From assembly GCA_038852315.1 (NCBI GenBank), contig JAWCKF010000001.1, positions 62,001 through 126,000 of the forward strand: 64,000 nt of DNA. The letters are read 5' to 3'. This document shows positions 34,303-42,678 of the stretch, one piece after another. The position numbers and the translations under genes were made by a program. Within the stretch, counting starts at the first letter, position 1. Every line of letters starts with the position of its first letter. The stretch is from COMBO-56-21 sp038852315. GTDB lineage: Archaea; Thermoplasmatota; Thermoplasmata; UBA10834. Under the pieces are notes generated by a model. That model made no database searches, was not told where the DNA came from, and worked only from the letters and a program-made list of their open reading frames with translations.

Positions 34303-35055
34303 ATGCGTCTCATCGGCCTGCTGACAGAGGACCCCAAGACGTATTTTGAGGTTCTCGAGGTCCTGAGGGACGAGGGGCTGAGGTTCGTCTCTCTGGATTT
34401 CGACGACCCAGTCCCAGCGAACGTGGGCGCCATCATAACAACCGAGGCCGAAAGGGACAGGATAGCGTTCGACAGGGTCGTGTGCTGTGACGACCCTGCC
34501 CTCGCGGTCGCAAGGGCCAGGAGGATGGCGAACGGCGAGGGGGAGACTCGGGAGCTCTTGATCGGGGTCGATCCTGGCTCCAGGCCTGGATATGCGGCTT
34601 TGGCAGACGGCGTGGTAATCGAGAGGGCAGTCGCACCGTCCCCGGAGGCGATCGGTGATGTCGTTGACGAGCTAACGGGCGCCTACCCATCAGCCAGCGT
34701 CATTGTGCGGATAGGCAACGGGGACAGGACCAACAGGAACAGGATTTTCAACACGCTGTGGGATTCCGGCTACGACATCGAGATAGTGGACGAGAGGAAC
34801 ACGACCAAGCGCTCTCACACGCCGGACGAGGACGCTGCCGTTGAGATAGCGATGACCCCGGGCTACAGGCCTGTGAAGCGTCAGGAGGTCCAGCCTTGTC
34901 CGGGTGAGATCAGGAACATCCAGCGCATCAGCAGGCTGGAGAGTATGGGTAGAGTGACCGTCTCAAAGGAACTCGCCAGGAAGGTCGCGCTCGGCGAGCT
35001 GACCATGGAGGACGCGATCGAGATACAGGAAAAGGGCACAACAGACCGGCACTAG
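34303..35055 (+). CDS. Predicted RuvC-like (RNase H fold) protein
   Basis: A 250-residue protein. The N-terminal 80 residues are an alpha/beta domain ('MRLIGLLTEDPKTYFEVLEV'). The second part starts 'LLIGVDPGSRPGYAALADG', closely resembling the first strand of RuvC resolvases (IDPGSxxTGYA). 'VIVRIGNGDRTN', 'IEIVDERNTTKRS' and 'DEDAAVEIAMT' then supply further acidic positions, so a metal-dependent nuclease fold is plausible. The C-terminus is a helical region. ATG 34303 lies 29 nt after TATTTATC (leaderless). It is an archaeal protein without an established function; it overlaps the converging GHMP gene by 4 nt. Confidence 0.65.
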   Translation: MRLIGLLTEDPKTYFEVLEVLRDEGLRFVSLDFDDPVPANVGAIITTEAERDRIAFDRVVCCDDPALAVARARRMANGEGETRELLIGVDPGSRPGYAALADGVVIERAVAPSPEAIGDVVDELTGAYPSASVIVRIGNGDRTNRNRIFNTLWDSGYDIEIVDERNTTKRSHTPDEDAAVEIAMTPGYRPVKRQEVQPCPGEIRNIQRISRLESMGRVTVSKELARKVALGELTMEDAIEIQEKGTTDRH

Positions 35056-36011
35056 AACAGGTGGTTCTTGGTCAGCTTCGCGCTGCCTCCGACGCCGCAA
35101 GCTATGGTCTCGAGGCCCAGGCTCCTCAGCCTCGAATCGACCTCCTTCACTCGCTCAGGCCATGTGTTGACATAGACGGTCGCGCCCGTGTCTATTGAGA
35201 AGTATGCTGGGATGCCTTCCGACCGCATCTTCCGAACCTCGAGGATGACCTTCACTGTCTCAGGCCTCCAGAGTATCATCTCGTCGAGCCCCGTCATTGT
35301 TATGCCGTGGAGTATCAGGGAATCCCGCTCTGCGAGCATCCCTATCTTGTCTATGTTCCGCTTCCTGATGGCGTTCTCCATCTCCGCGAGGGCTTCGTGG
35401 ACGAAGGCGAGCCTCGAGTGGAAGAACGGAGAGCTCAACACCGCCCTGTGGGCCTCCTCGGTGCTCTTCAGCGCGGGCACCAGAGCGATTACTATACCCA
35501 TCTGGAACTCCTCAGACGCTATCTGGTAAGAGAACGACTCCTCGTCCTCGAACCCTGCGCGCCATCTGGAGAATGCACCGGTCACGGAGCGCGAGGCTGA
35601 TCCCGCGCCTCTCCGGGCAATGACGGAAAGCTGCTCGAGCGACAACTTCAGGCCAGCGGCCTTTGCGGCCGCGACCGCCAGGGCTGCGAAGCCGGAGGCC
35701 GAAGCTCCGAGACCAACGTTCGACGGAAAGTTGTTCCTCGAGGCCATCCTGAACCTCAAATCGACGCCGCTCCGCCTCCTGACCTCGTCCACCACGGTCA
35801 CGACCCTTTCAAGCTCACGGCCCTGAAGGGGCCTCCCGTCAATGGACGCCGTGTCCGTGGGGAACCTCCCGAACTCGACCGTGGTATGTGTCGCAGTAGG
35901 CCATGTCGCCACGGATATGGAATCGTGGAACGGTATCCTGAGCGACTCATCCCGCAGGCCATGATACTTTATGAGGCCTTGAATCGGATGAGCGATTGCC
36001 GATGCTTTCAT
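35052..36011 (-). CDS. GHMP-family mevalonate (di)phosphate decarboxylase homologue
   Basis: 319 residues of the mevalonate-diphosphate-decarboxylase branch of GHMP kinases: 'ASAIAHPIQGLIKYHGLRDE' at the start, 'NNFPSNVGLGASASGFAALA' (ATP loop), 'RRGAGSASRSVTGAF', and 'YFSIDTGATVYVN' with the catalytic-aspartate region. In Thermoplasmatales related proteins work as mevalonate-3-kinase or mevalonate-3,5-bisphosphate decarboxylase, so the exact substrate is open. Expected product: isopentenyl phosphate or diphosphate for lipid synthesis. GAGAGG precedes ATG 36011; the archease gene ends just upstream. Confidence 0.82.
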   Translation of the reverse strand: MKASAIAHPIQGLIKYHGLRDESLRIPFHDSISVATWPTATHTTVEFGRFPTDTASIDGRPLQGRELERVVTVVDEVRRRSGVDLRFRMASRNNFPSNVGLGASASGFAALAVAAAKAAGLKLSLEQLSVIARRGAGSASRSVTGAFSRWRAGFEDEESFSYQIASEEFQMGIVIALVPALKSTEEAHRAVLSSPFFHSRLAFVHEALAEMENAIRKRNIDKIGMLAERDSLILHGITMTGLDEMILWRPETVKVILEVRKMRSEGIPAYFSIDTGATVYVNTWPERVKEVDSRLRSLGLETIACGVGGSAKLTKNHLF

Positions 36012-36022
36012 GCTGATGCCTC

Positions 36023-36427
36023 TCACACGTCGAACAGAAGCGTGACTGTACCCTTTTCATCATCGAACTGCAGACCGTGATAGGTCACGCCCTTGACGAG
36101 GGAGCGCTTGGTGTGCTTTCGCTCGTCGAACTTCTCTCCCCTGACTGAGGATTCGAGCTTTCTTCCATCTGTCATCACATCGAACTCGGAAAACACGAGG
36201 TCCTCCGTATCGTGCACGAACAGCAGCTCCTGGAGGAAGTCGACGAGGAGCTGCTCCCTGCTGTCGGCCTCCAACACCACCTTGAGCTCCCCCTTGGGCT
36301 CAACCTTTGTGAGATCGGTGATCAGGTCGAACATGGCATATGCCGCATTTGCGAACCTCTCGTCGAGCGTTCGGCCGTGAACCTCGACGAGCGCGTCCGC
36401 AGTGTGCTCCAGCATCCTGTATTTCAC
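36023..36427 (-). CDS. Archease
   Basis: A protein of about 134 residues of the archease family, the activator of the tRNA ligase RtcB: 'YRMLEHTADALVEVHGRT', 'EQLLVDFLQELLFVHDTEDL', and the C-terminal 'KGVTYHGLQFDDEKG'. The metal-binding aspartates in 'HTAD' and 'FLQELL' contexts are kept. GTG 36427 is chosen because GATATA on this strand lies about 25 nt upstream; TTG 36457 is the longer option. It is followed by the GHMP gene and overlapped upstream by the end of nth. Confidence 0.88.
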   Translation of the reverse strand: MKYRMLEHTADALVEVHGRTLDERFANAAYAMFDLITDLTKVEPKGELKVVLEADSREQLLVDFLQELLFVHDTEDLVFSEFDVMTDGRKLESSVRGEKFDERKHTKRSLVKGVTYHGLQFDDEKGTVTLLFDV

Positions 36428-36453
36428 ACTGTAAGGAGTCCCATGAGAGTATA

Positions 36454-37131
36454 TCAAGTATGTGCTCTAGAAGTTCTGCGGAAATAGTCGCATAAGGCGC
36501 TCAACGCGCAGGCGTCGCACATAGGTCTCCTGGCCCGGCAGACCGCCCGCCCGTGTTCAATCAGATTGATGTGGAAGTTGTAGAAGGATCCCGGCGGGAC
36601 GAGCTTCGCGAGCTTTTCTTGAGCCGCCTCTCTCGACACGTTGGGGCCTATGAGTCCCAGACGTTTGCTCACGCGGTGGATGTGCGTGTCTACAGGGAAC
36701 GCCGGCAGCCCCAGTGAGAAGAGCATGACTATCCCTCTTGTCTTGGGTCCAACACCCTTCATGCGGGAAAGCCAGGCGTCCACCTCTTCCCTGGTCTTGC
36801 TCCTGAGAAAAGAGAGGTCGAGGGTACCCCGCTCCCGATGTATGAACTCCAGTGCGTCGAGTATCCTGGCTGCCTTGATCTCGGCGAGTCCGCCGACTTG
36901 GATGATCCTTGCGACTTTGGCTGGATCCTCGCCCATGAGATCCTCCCAGCGGGGATAGGCGGCCTTTAATCGCCTGAACGCCTTCCTGGAGTTGACATCG
37001 GTCGTGTTCTGTGAGAGGATGGTTTCGATCAGGGTGTCAAGAGGATCCTCATCAAGGGTCAGCTCCTTGAATCCGTAGGTGCGGGTCAGGATCGAATCGA
37101 CCTTCATCGCCTTGGCCTTGAGGCCCTTCAT
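36454..37131 (-). CDS. nth: Endonuclease III (HhH-GPD DNA glycosylase/AP lyase)
   Basis: A 225-residue base-excision repair enzyme for oxidised pyrimidines. Helix-hairpin-helix 'MKGVGPKTRGIVMLFSLGLP' carries the catalytic lysine; the catalytic aspartate is in 'FPVDTHIHRVSKRLGL'. The [4Fe-4S] cluster is C-x6-C-x2-C-x5-C in 'CRARRPMCDACALSALC'. 'ETILSQNTTD' is the conserved N-terminal helix. ATG 37131 agrees with a TATA-like ACATATTATT about 30 nt upstream; the longer frame is not supported. A second, related protein without the catalytic lysine is encoded at 48702-49355. Confidence 0.92.
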   Translation of the reverse strand: MKGLKAKAMKVDSILTRTYGFKELTLDEDPLDTLIETILSQNTTDVNSRKAFRRLKAAYPRWEDLMGEDPAKVARIIQVGGLAEIKAARILDALEFIHRERGTLDLSFLRSKTREEVDAWLSRMKGVGPKTRGIVMLFSLGLPAFPVDTHIHRVSKRLGLIGPNVSREAAQEKLAKLVPPGSFYNFHINLIEHGRAVCRARRPMCDACALSALCDYFRRTSRAHT

Positions 37132-37268
37132 CGCCCGGGATGGAGTCAGTTCCCGCCACAAATAATATGTGCCATACGGGCAGCCATAGGCTGGGCAGCA
37201 TCGAACTGACATGGACCCGAGCGTCGTCTCACAGAGCTTTTATATGACCCTTGCCTCTGTTTCGCATC

Positions 37269-38075
37269 GTGAACATCTGCGTCATAGGCTGCGGTGCGAT
37301 AGGCACCACCATAGCCCGCGCAACAGAGGAAATGCCTGAGATCGGCGTGGTCTACCTGACAGATCGTTCCAAGGAGTGCGCGACAAGGCTGCAGGAGAAG
37401 ATGCACAAGGTCAGGTATGTTCCTGATATAGTCCCGATTCTGGGCGATATCCGATTGGTGGTCGAGGCTGCCAGCCAAGACGCCGCCAGATACTATGTCC
37501 CTCTCGCCCTCTCGGCAGGGGTCGATGTGTTGCTCATGAGCGTGGGCGTGTTCCAGGACGAAGAGTTCCAGACCGACGTATTCAGGTTAGCGAAGCGCAA
37601 GAACGCCCGGGTGTACATCCCGAGCGGAGCAATCGCTGGGATCGACGCCCTCTCAGCAGCCGCGATAGCTGGCATAGACGAAGTCACTCTGACGACGACG
37701 AAGCCACCTTCTGCTTTCGCTTCCAACCCCTATCTGGAGTCGAAAGGCGTAGTCGCGAGCGAAATCAGGGAGCGAACTGAGCTCTTCAGCGGTTCGGCTC
37801 GCGAGGCAGTGAGACACTTCCCGCAGAACATAAACGTCGCTGCCACAATCTCCCTTGCCGGGATAGGGTTCGAGAAGACAAGAATCAGGATTGTTTGCGA
37901 CCCACAGGTGCAGACCAACGAGCACCACCTCAAGGCCAGGGGGAAGTTCGGCGAGCTGGACACCGTAACGAGGAACGTGCCATCGCCCAGGAACCCCAAG
38001 ACGTCGTACCTTGCGGCTCTATCAGCCATCTCTGCCATCAGGAAGATCACTGGGAACGCCTGGGTCGGAGTCTGA
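37269..38075 (+). CDS. nadX: L-aspartate dehydrogenase
   Basis: 268 residues: Rossmann fold 'MNICVIGCGAIGTTIARAT', 'VVEAASQDAARYYVPLAL', 'VYIPSGAIAGIDALSAA' and the C-terminal domain with 'HFPQNINVAATISLAGIGF', all typical of NAD-dependent aspartate dehydrogenase, which makes iminoaspartate for NAD synthesis. GTG 37269 is 29 nt after TTTTATATG and gives the natural Rossmann start; TTG 37251 is unlikely. It is divergent from nth and followed by an M24 peptidase gene with its own promoter. Confidence 0.9.
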   Translation: MNICVIGCGAIGTTIARATEEMPEIGVVYLTDRSKECATRLQEKMHKVRYVPDIVPILGDIRLVVEAASQDAARYYVPLALSAGVDVLLMSVGVFQDEEFQTDVFRLAKRKNARVYIPSGAIAGIDALSAAAIAGIDEVTLTTTKPPSAFASNPYLESKGVVASEIRERTELFSGSAREAVRHFPQNINVAATISLAGIGFEKTRIRIVCDPQVQTNEHHLKARGKFGELDTVTRNVPSPRNPKTSYLAALSAISAIRKITGNAWVGV

Positions 38076-38127
38076 AACTCATCATCTCTTTATACGGACA
38101 TCGCGTTCTCAGGATGCCGGCGTTAGG

Positions 38128-39213
38128 ATGGCTACGAGACACAGGCGCCTCTTCGAGCTGCTCGGAGACAAGGTAGACGCGGTCGTGCTGATGAACGCAA
38201 CCGAACCGAACCTAGACCAGAGCTTCTTCTATGTCACAGGCCTGACGAGCGGGCTGTTCGAGGACTGCGTTGCCATAGTTCGACCGCGCTCGGTTGAGGT
38301 GCTGTCGTCCAGCCTGGAAGAGACCAGCGCTAGAAAGGCAGGGGTGAAGGTCACGGTGTTCAGACGAAGGGCGGACCTCGGCACGCTTCTCAAGAAGAAG
38401 CTCAGAGGATACGGCGCGATAGGTCTGAACTTCAAGGAGATCACGCATGCGAACTTCAGATTCATATCGAGGTGTGCGAAAGGCACAAGAGTCGTCGACG
38501 TCTCCGACCAGATAAGAAAGGCCAGGATGGTCAAGGATGAGGACGAGATTGCGCGCATCGCAAAGGCCTGTAGGATAGTCTCCAAGGTCGCCGAGGACAT
38601 ACCGGACCTTCTGTCAGCAGGTGACACGGAAACCCACGCCGCCGCCGAGATCAACTATGCGATGATGATGGCAGGTGCAGAGGGAGCCGCGTTCGAGACG
38701 AACGCGTCCTTCGGTCCGGCTACGGCGGAGCCGCACCATGTCCCAGGGGCGCGCAGGCTGAGGAGGGGACAGCTCGCGCTGTTCGACTTCGGGGCGGTGT
38801 ACAGGCGGTACGTCTCAGACATCACTAGAACCTTCATTTGCGGCTCTCCCGGGGCGAAGCATCTCAGAATGTACGAGGTCGTCTCGGAGGCGCAGACGGC
38901 CGCCATAGATGCTCTCCGGGGAGGCGTCAAGAGCAGGGATGTGGACGCCGCGGCCAGGGAGGTCATTGACCGGTCCGAGTTCAAGGGCAGGTTCATTCAC
39001 GGCACAGGCCACGGTCTCGGGATATCTGTCCACGACCCTGGCGCCATCTCGATGCACGTCGATGAGGTTCTTGAGCCAGGGATGGTGGTGACGGTAGAGC
39101 CCGGAGTCTACATCAAAGGCCTGGGCGGAATAAGGATAGAGGACGATGTGCTTGTCACTAGGGACGGGGGCAGGGTGCTGACGAACGCCTCGAAGGAGCT
39201 GCGCCGAATCTAG
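38128..39213 (+). CDS. Xaa-Pro aminopeptidase-like M24 metallopeptidase
   Basis: 361 residues. N-terminal creatinase-like domain (1-130), then a pita-bread peptidase with the five metal ligands in 'LFDFGAVYRRYVSDITRTF' (two Asp), 'HGTGHGLGISVHDPG' (His), 'TVEPGVYIKGLGG' (Glu) and 'IRIEDDVLVT' (Glu). Cleaves N-terminal residues before proline, likely in peptide recycling. TTTATAC lies about 38 nt before ATG 38128. It converges on a membrane protein gene with a 4-nt overlap. Confidence 0.9.
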   Translation: MATRHRRLFELLGDKVDAVVLMNATEPNLDQSFFYVTGLTSGLFEDCVAIVRPRSVEVLSSSLEETSARKAGVKVTVFRRRADLGTLLKKKLRGYGAIGLNFKEITHANFRFISRCAKGTRVVDVSDQIRKARMVKDEDEIARIAKACRIVSKVAEDIPDLLSAGDTETHAAAEINYAMMMAGAEGAAFETNASFGPATAEPHHVPGARRLRRGQLALFDFGAVYRRYVSDITRTFICGSPGAKHLRMYEVVSEAQTAAIDALRGGVKSRDVDAAAREVIDRSEFKGRFIHGTGHGLGISVHDPGAISMHVDEVLEPGMVVTVEPGVYIKGLGGIRIEDDVLVTRDGGRVLTNASKELRRI

Positions 39214-39593
39214 AAGACATCCAGGAGGGAGGTTCCGACCAGCCACTCTGACACTTCGTCCAGGATGTAGATCAGCACGGCTGCGATGAGTGAGATGACT
39301 ATCGCAGATAACCACTCATCTGTCACGGGCAGCTCCTCGACGACTATGAACCGGACGGCGATAACGAGTATGACGAAAGCAAGCAAGAGTCCGATGTCGC
39401 CCGCTCCAATCTCCCCAGCGAGGTGACGGAACACGGGGATCACGAGGACCGCGATGAGAGAGACCACGAGTATCCTTAGAACCATCGAGCCTGTGAGGGT
39501 CCAGTCACGGCTCACGAGCGACGCACTCGCATAGAATATGACCGCTGCGATGATGACCGCAACAACGACCATCAGCAGGGCCTCGAAGTTCAT
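39210..39593 (-). CDS. Small membrane protein
   Basis: 127 residues with four hydrophobic helices ('LLMVVVAVIIAAVIFYASA', 'VLRILVVSLIAVLVIPVF', 'IGLLLAFVILVIAVRFIVV', and 'LSAIVISLIAAVLIYIL') and no charged catalytic motif. It is similar in size and style to the other small membrane proteins of this window (24729 and 26944). Function unknown. Confidence 0.6.
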   Translation of the reverse strand: MNFEALLMVVVAVIIAAVIFYASASLVSRDWTLTGSMVLRILVVSLIAVLVIPVFRHLAGEIGAGDIGLLLAFVILVIAVRFIVVEELPVTDEWLSAIVISLIAAVLIYILDEVSEWLVGTSLLDVF

Positions 39594-39645
39594 TGGACTC
39601 GGAATGCAGAACGAGGTTGCACCATCATATTACTTTCGCATCGCT

Positions 39646-40227
39646 TCAGCGGCGCCGCGGAATCGCCAGCATCTCCAGCACACGAAGGTTGAAGAACCCG
39701 TTCGAGTGGGCAGGGCGGATGACGCAGGCAGTGTCGGCACCCCACTCCGTGCCGGCAACGGCGATGACTGGCGCGTCGCCGCAAGGTATCGCCCCGCCAT
39801 CCGCTGCCATGACGGTAATCTCAACCGCGACCTTCATACCCTGGCCAAAGAGCGCCCTCAGAGCCTCCGCTATAGCCTCCACCCTCGATGAGCCCCCGAG
39901 CTTCTTGCTGATGGACCTTTCAACGCCGGAGAGGGCGTGGGTCGCACGGACGATTGTGGCGCCGTTCTCAATGAGCTTCCTCTCCATCTCAGCCGACATC
40001 GAATTCTCACCCTCCTTGTCGGATCCGCAGTGCTCCGTCACGACCACTACCTTGACGCCCATGCCCTTCATGCGCTCGACGGCTTTCATGCCCGTACTCC
40101 CAGAATCACTGGCCACGACGACGTGCGATATGTCGCCTTTGCTAAGCCTCTCGGCCACTGCGTCGAGTACGATGTCTGTGTTCTCACCACCTGGCGCGTC
40201 GAGATACACTATCGAGGAGCGATACAT
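39646..40227 (-). CDS. Pyruvate-kinase C-terminal-domain-like protein
   Basis: 193 residues resembling the alpha/beta domain found at the C-terminus of pyruvate kinase but stand-alone: 'HVVVASDSGSTGMKAVERMK', 'KVVVVTEHCGSDKEG', 'ALSGVERSISKKLGG', and 'WGADTACVIRPAHSNGFF' (COG1751-like). The kinase barrel is missing. Stand-alone versions are common in archaea and have no proven role. Only about 100 nt separate it from the divergent deacetylase gene. Confidence 0.75.
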   Translation of the reverse strand: MYRSSIVYLDAPGGENTDIVLDAVAERLSKGDISHVVVASDSGSTGMKAVERMKGMGVKVVVVTEHCGSDKEGENSMSAEMERKLIENGATIVRATHALSGVERSISKKLGGSSRVEAIAEALRALFGQGMKVAVEITVMAADGGAIPCGDAPVIAVAGTEWGADTACVIRPAHSNGFFNLRVLEMLAIPRRR

Positions 40228-40329
40228 CCTGCCACCCCTGCCTCTGTAGATTGTTCAGGCGATATCTGTGTTGCGACCGGCAGAATGCCTCGGGCAACGC
40301 TTATCTATCGCCATCTAGCTTCGGGAGGT

Positions 40330-41337
40330 GTGGCCATCTTCTACAACGAGGAGTTCCTCGGCCATGTCCAAGGGCCTTTACACCCCGAGTCACCTGAAAG
40401 GCTCAGAGGTATAATCCTCAAGTTGAAACAGCACGGCCTTTGGAAGGATGTGATTCCGTCGAAGACCGGCTCGAAGGAACATCTGATGCTGGTCCACGAC
40501 GAGGACTACATAGACTTCATCAGGACATGCGGCGAGTGCGCCATCACTCTGGACACCTCCGTCCATCCAGAGACTTACGACATTGCAGCGCTGTCGGCCG
40601 AGTGTGCCATCGACGCGGTCAAGTTCTCGAGAGCAGAGCGAAGACCCTCGTTCGCCCTGACTAGGCCACCCGGACATCACGCGGGCAGGGACTACGGCAT
40701 GGGGTTCTGCTACTTCAACAACATAGCGATCGCTGCCCGGTACCTGCTGAAGGAGGGCGACAGGAGGATAGCCATCGTGGACATAGACGTCCACCACGGT
40801 AACGGCACGGAGGAGATATTCGCTGAAAGTCCGGAAGTGCTATATGTGTCGACGCACCAGCTTGGCATATTCCCTGGCACGGGCAGGGTGGATTACGTCG
40901 GCGATGGCGAGGGCGAGGGATTCACCTTCAACATGCCTTTTCAGTCAGGCTGCGGCGACTCGACCTTCGATGTCGCCTTCGCGGAGGTGATCAGCCCGGT
41001 CGTTCGAGCGTTCAAACCCGACGCAATACTGGTCAGCTGGGGCGTGGACACTCACTACAAGGATCCCCTGGCGTCGCTCACGCTATCATCGGACGGACAT
41101 CTGCGTGAAGCATCGGAACTCTTGAGACTAGCCAAGGAGTGCCACAACAGGCTGACATTCATCCTCGAGGGGGGATACGATGTACCCGCCCTTTCGGAGG
41201 TCGTTGCCGGCACAGTAGGCCTGACCGAGGGGATCGAGGTGCCTATGGAGTTCACAGATGTGGTAGATAACAGCTGTCTTGGCAGGGGCACCGTACTCAG
41301 GTGCAGACAGCTCGCGTCCAAGTACTGGAGGCTATAG
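40330..41337 (+). CDS. Histone deacetylase superfamily protein (AcuC/HDAC-like)
   Basis: 335 residues of the arginase/deacetylase fold: 'HPESPERLRGIILKLKQHGL', 'TRPPGHHAGRDYGMGFCYFN' (tandem active-site His), 'AIVDIDVHHGNGTEEIF' (zinc Asp/His), 'VSWGVDTHYKDPLASL' (second zinc Asp) and 'LEGGYDVPAL'. A zinc deacetylase acting on acetyl-lysine or acetylpolyamines; the substrate cannot be told. GTG 40330 lies 28 nt after CTTATCTATC (leaderless), which removes a long spurious N-terminus. The end overlaps the converging CBS gene by 6 nt. Confidence 0.9.
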   Translation: MAIFYNEEFLGHVQGPLHPESPERLRGIILKLKQHGLWKDVIPSKTGSKEHLMLVHDEDYIDFIRTCGECAITLDTSVHPETYDIAALSAECAIDAVKFSRAERRPSFALTRPPGHHAGRDYGMGFCYFNNIAIAARYLLKEGDRRIAIVDIDVHHGNGTEEIFAESPEVLYVSTHQLGIFPGTGRVDYVGDGEGEGFTFNMPFQSGCGDSTFDVAFAEVISPVVRAFKPDAILVSWGVDTHYKDPLASLTLSSDGHLREASELLRLAKECHNRLTFILEGGYDVPALSEVVAGTVGLTEGIEVPMEFTDVVDNSCLGRGTVLRCRQLASKYWRL

Positions 41338-42492
41338 GCCTGGGCGCGCCTTCCTCTGGTCCAGCTGCCTCTCGTGCTCCCGCTTGATGCTCCTTTCGAG
41401 CGAGTCCAGCATCATGTCCATGGTCCTGTACAGGTCCCAGTCTGTTGAGCGGGCGAAGTACATCTTCTTGTCAGTTGTCAGCCTCCCAGAAAGGCTGTAC
41501 TTGCTCCTCATCCCTTCCGTGTGGTACGTCGTCACATGGATAGTGAACACGCGAGGGGTCTGTATCTTGTCTATCCTCTTCATGGATTTCCCTATCAGGT
41601 CGTACAGAACATCGTAAACTTCTGGATCTTCCTCGTTCAGGCCCGTGATCTGAACATACACTCCCTTCGTAGGCTTGAGGCTCAGTATCTGCTCCATGAG
41701 ATCCGCCTGCGAGACCACGCCTACTAGCTTGCCGTCCTCCTGAACGAATACAGTGGAGAGGCCGTGCTCCATCATTAGCGTAGCGACCTTGCCAGCAGTG
41801 TCATCCGGAGAGACCGCTATCGCCGGCCTCGTCATGACGCTCCCTACTGTGACATCGGCCGGCTCCCTCTCGCCCCTGATCTCGTTCGGAGGCTTCGCCA
41901 CTGCTTTCGGGGACCAGATGACGTCTATGACCTCGGGCATACCTATCGCACCCACGAGCCTCATCTCGGAATCCACGACCGGGAGGGACTTCTCCATAAG
42001 GCCCTTCATCATGATCTGGGCCTTTCTTACTGTCTCCTTCTCTGTCACTGCCACAGGGTTGGTAGTCATGAATGTGGAGACCTTACGGTCCTTCAGCTCA
42101 TCCACTTTGGGGAGTATCCTTATCAGGTCAGTACGCGAGAGGAAGCCGACCATCTTGCCCGCCCTCACCACGGGCGCTCCCCTCACCCCCGCGGACATCA
42201 TCTCCTCCACGGCGGCGGTGATCGGCATGTCCTCCTCGAGCCGCGGGCATGGCAGCATCACCTGCTCGGCCTTGGCCGACAGCGGCAGGCCGCGCCTGTG
42301 GAGTAGCGATGCGTAGCTGACGAGTCCTACTGGTTTCTGGTTTTCCAGCACGGGTATCTCCCTGATCTTGTGCTTCTTCATCTTCGCGATGACTTCTGAG
42401 ACTGGCTCATGTCTGGTAGCCGTCACCGCGGACGAGCTCATCACGTCCTTCACCGTCATCCTCTGCAGCTGTACGCCGTCCAACTCAAACAC
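41332..42492 (-). CDS. Four-CBS-domain protein with C-terminal ribosome-hibernation-factor-like domain
   Basis: 386 residues. Four CBS repeats begin near residues 12, 80, 140 and 220 ('TVKDVMSSSAVTATRHEPVS', 'STFMTTNPVAVTEKETV', 'GSVMTRPAIAVSPDDT'), usually adenine-nucleotide sensors. The last 100 residues ('VYVQITGLNEEDPEVYDVLY', 'HTEGMRSKYSLSGRLTT', and 'MLDSLERSIKREHERQLDQR') resemble the HPF/YfiA (S30AE) fold that binds ribosomes. So it could couple energy state to translation; this is inference. It is divergent from pgk across a 186-nt gap with two TATA-like elements. Confidence 0.8.
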   Translation of the reverse strand: MFELDGVQLQRMTVKDVMSSSAVTATRHEPVSEVIAKMKKHKIREIPVLENQKPVGLVSYASLLHRRGLPLSAKAEQVMLPCPRLEEDMPITAAVEEMMSAGVRGAPVVRAGKMVGFLSRTDLIRILPKVDELKDRKVSTFMTTNPVAVTEKETVRKAQIMMKGLMEKSLPVVDSEMRLVGAIGMPEVIDVIWSPKAVAKPPNEIRGEREPADVTVGSVMTRPAIAVSPDDTAGKVATLMMEHGLSTVFVQEDGKLVGVVSQADLMEQILSLKPTKGVYVQITGLNEEDPEVYDVLYDLIGKSMKRIDKIQTPRVFTIHVTTYHTEGMRSKYSLSGRLTTDKKMYFARSTDWDLYRTMDMMLDSLERSIKREHERQLDQRKARPGL

Positions 42493-42617
42493 ATCCAGCC
42501 AGGATTCCCGTCATGTGAAAAAACGGCTGAAATCCATCCTAACGCTGCTAAGCGCTTCCCCGTTCTAAATACTTTCCATCGCGCAATCATTTCCGAATGA
42601 GTTAGATTCGTCAATGA

Positions 42618-42625
42618 TTTATATC
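42618..42625 (+). promoter_or_regulatory. TATA box of pgk
   Basis: TTTATATC upstream of pgk, putting transcription start near 42648. A purine-rich GGAGGGGCGGAGG tract then precedes the TTG start at 42679. Confidence 0.45.
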
Positions 42626-42678
42626 GTGCCTCCAATCAGGATGAGTGCAGGCGGTCAGGAGGGGCGGAGGCGCGTAGG

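Noticed and set aside
32856..34436. A 526-residue minus-strand frame opposite dnaJ
   Set aside because: Shadow of dnaK and dnaJ; no domain or promoter.
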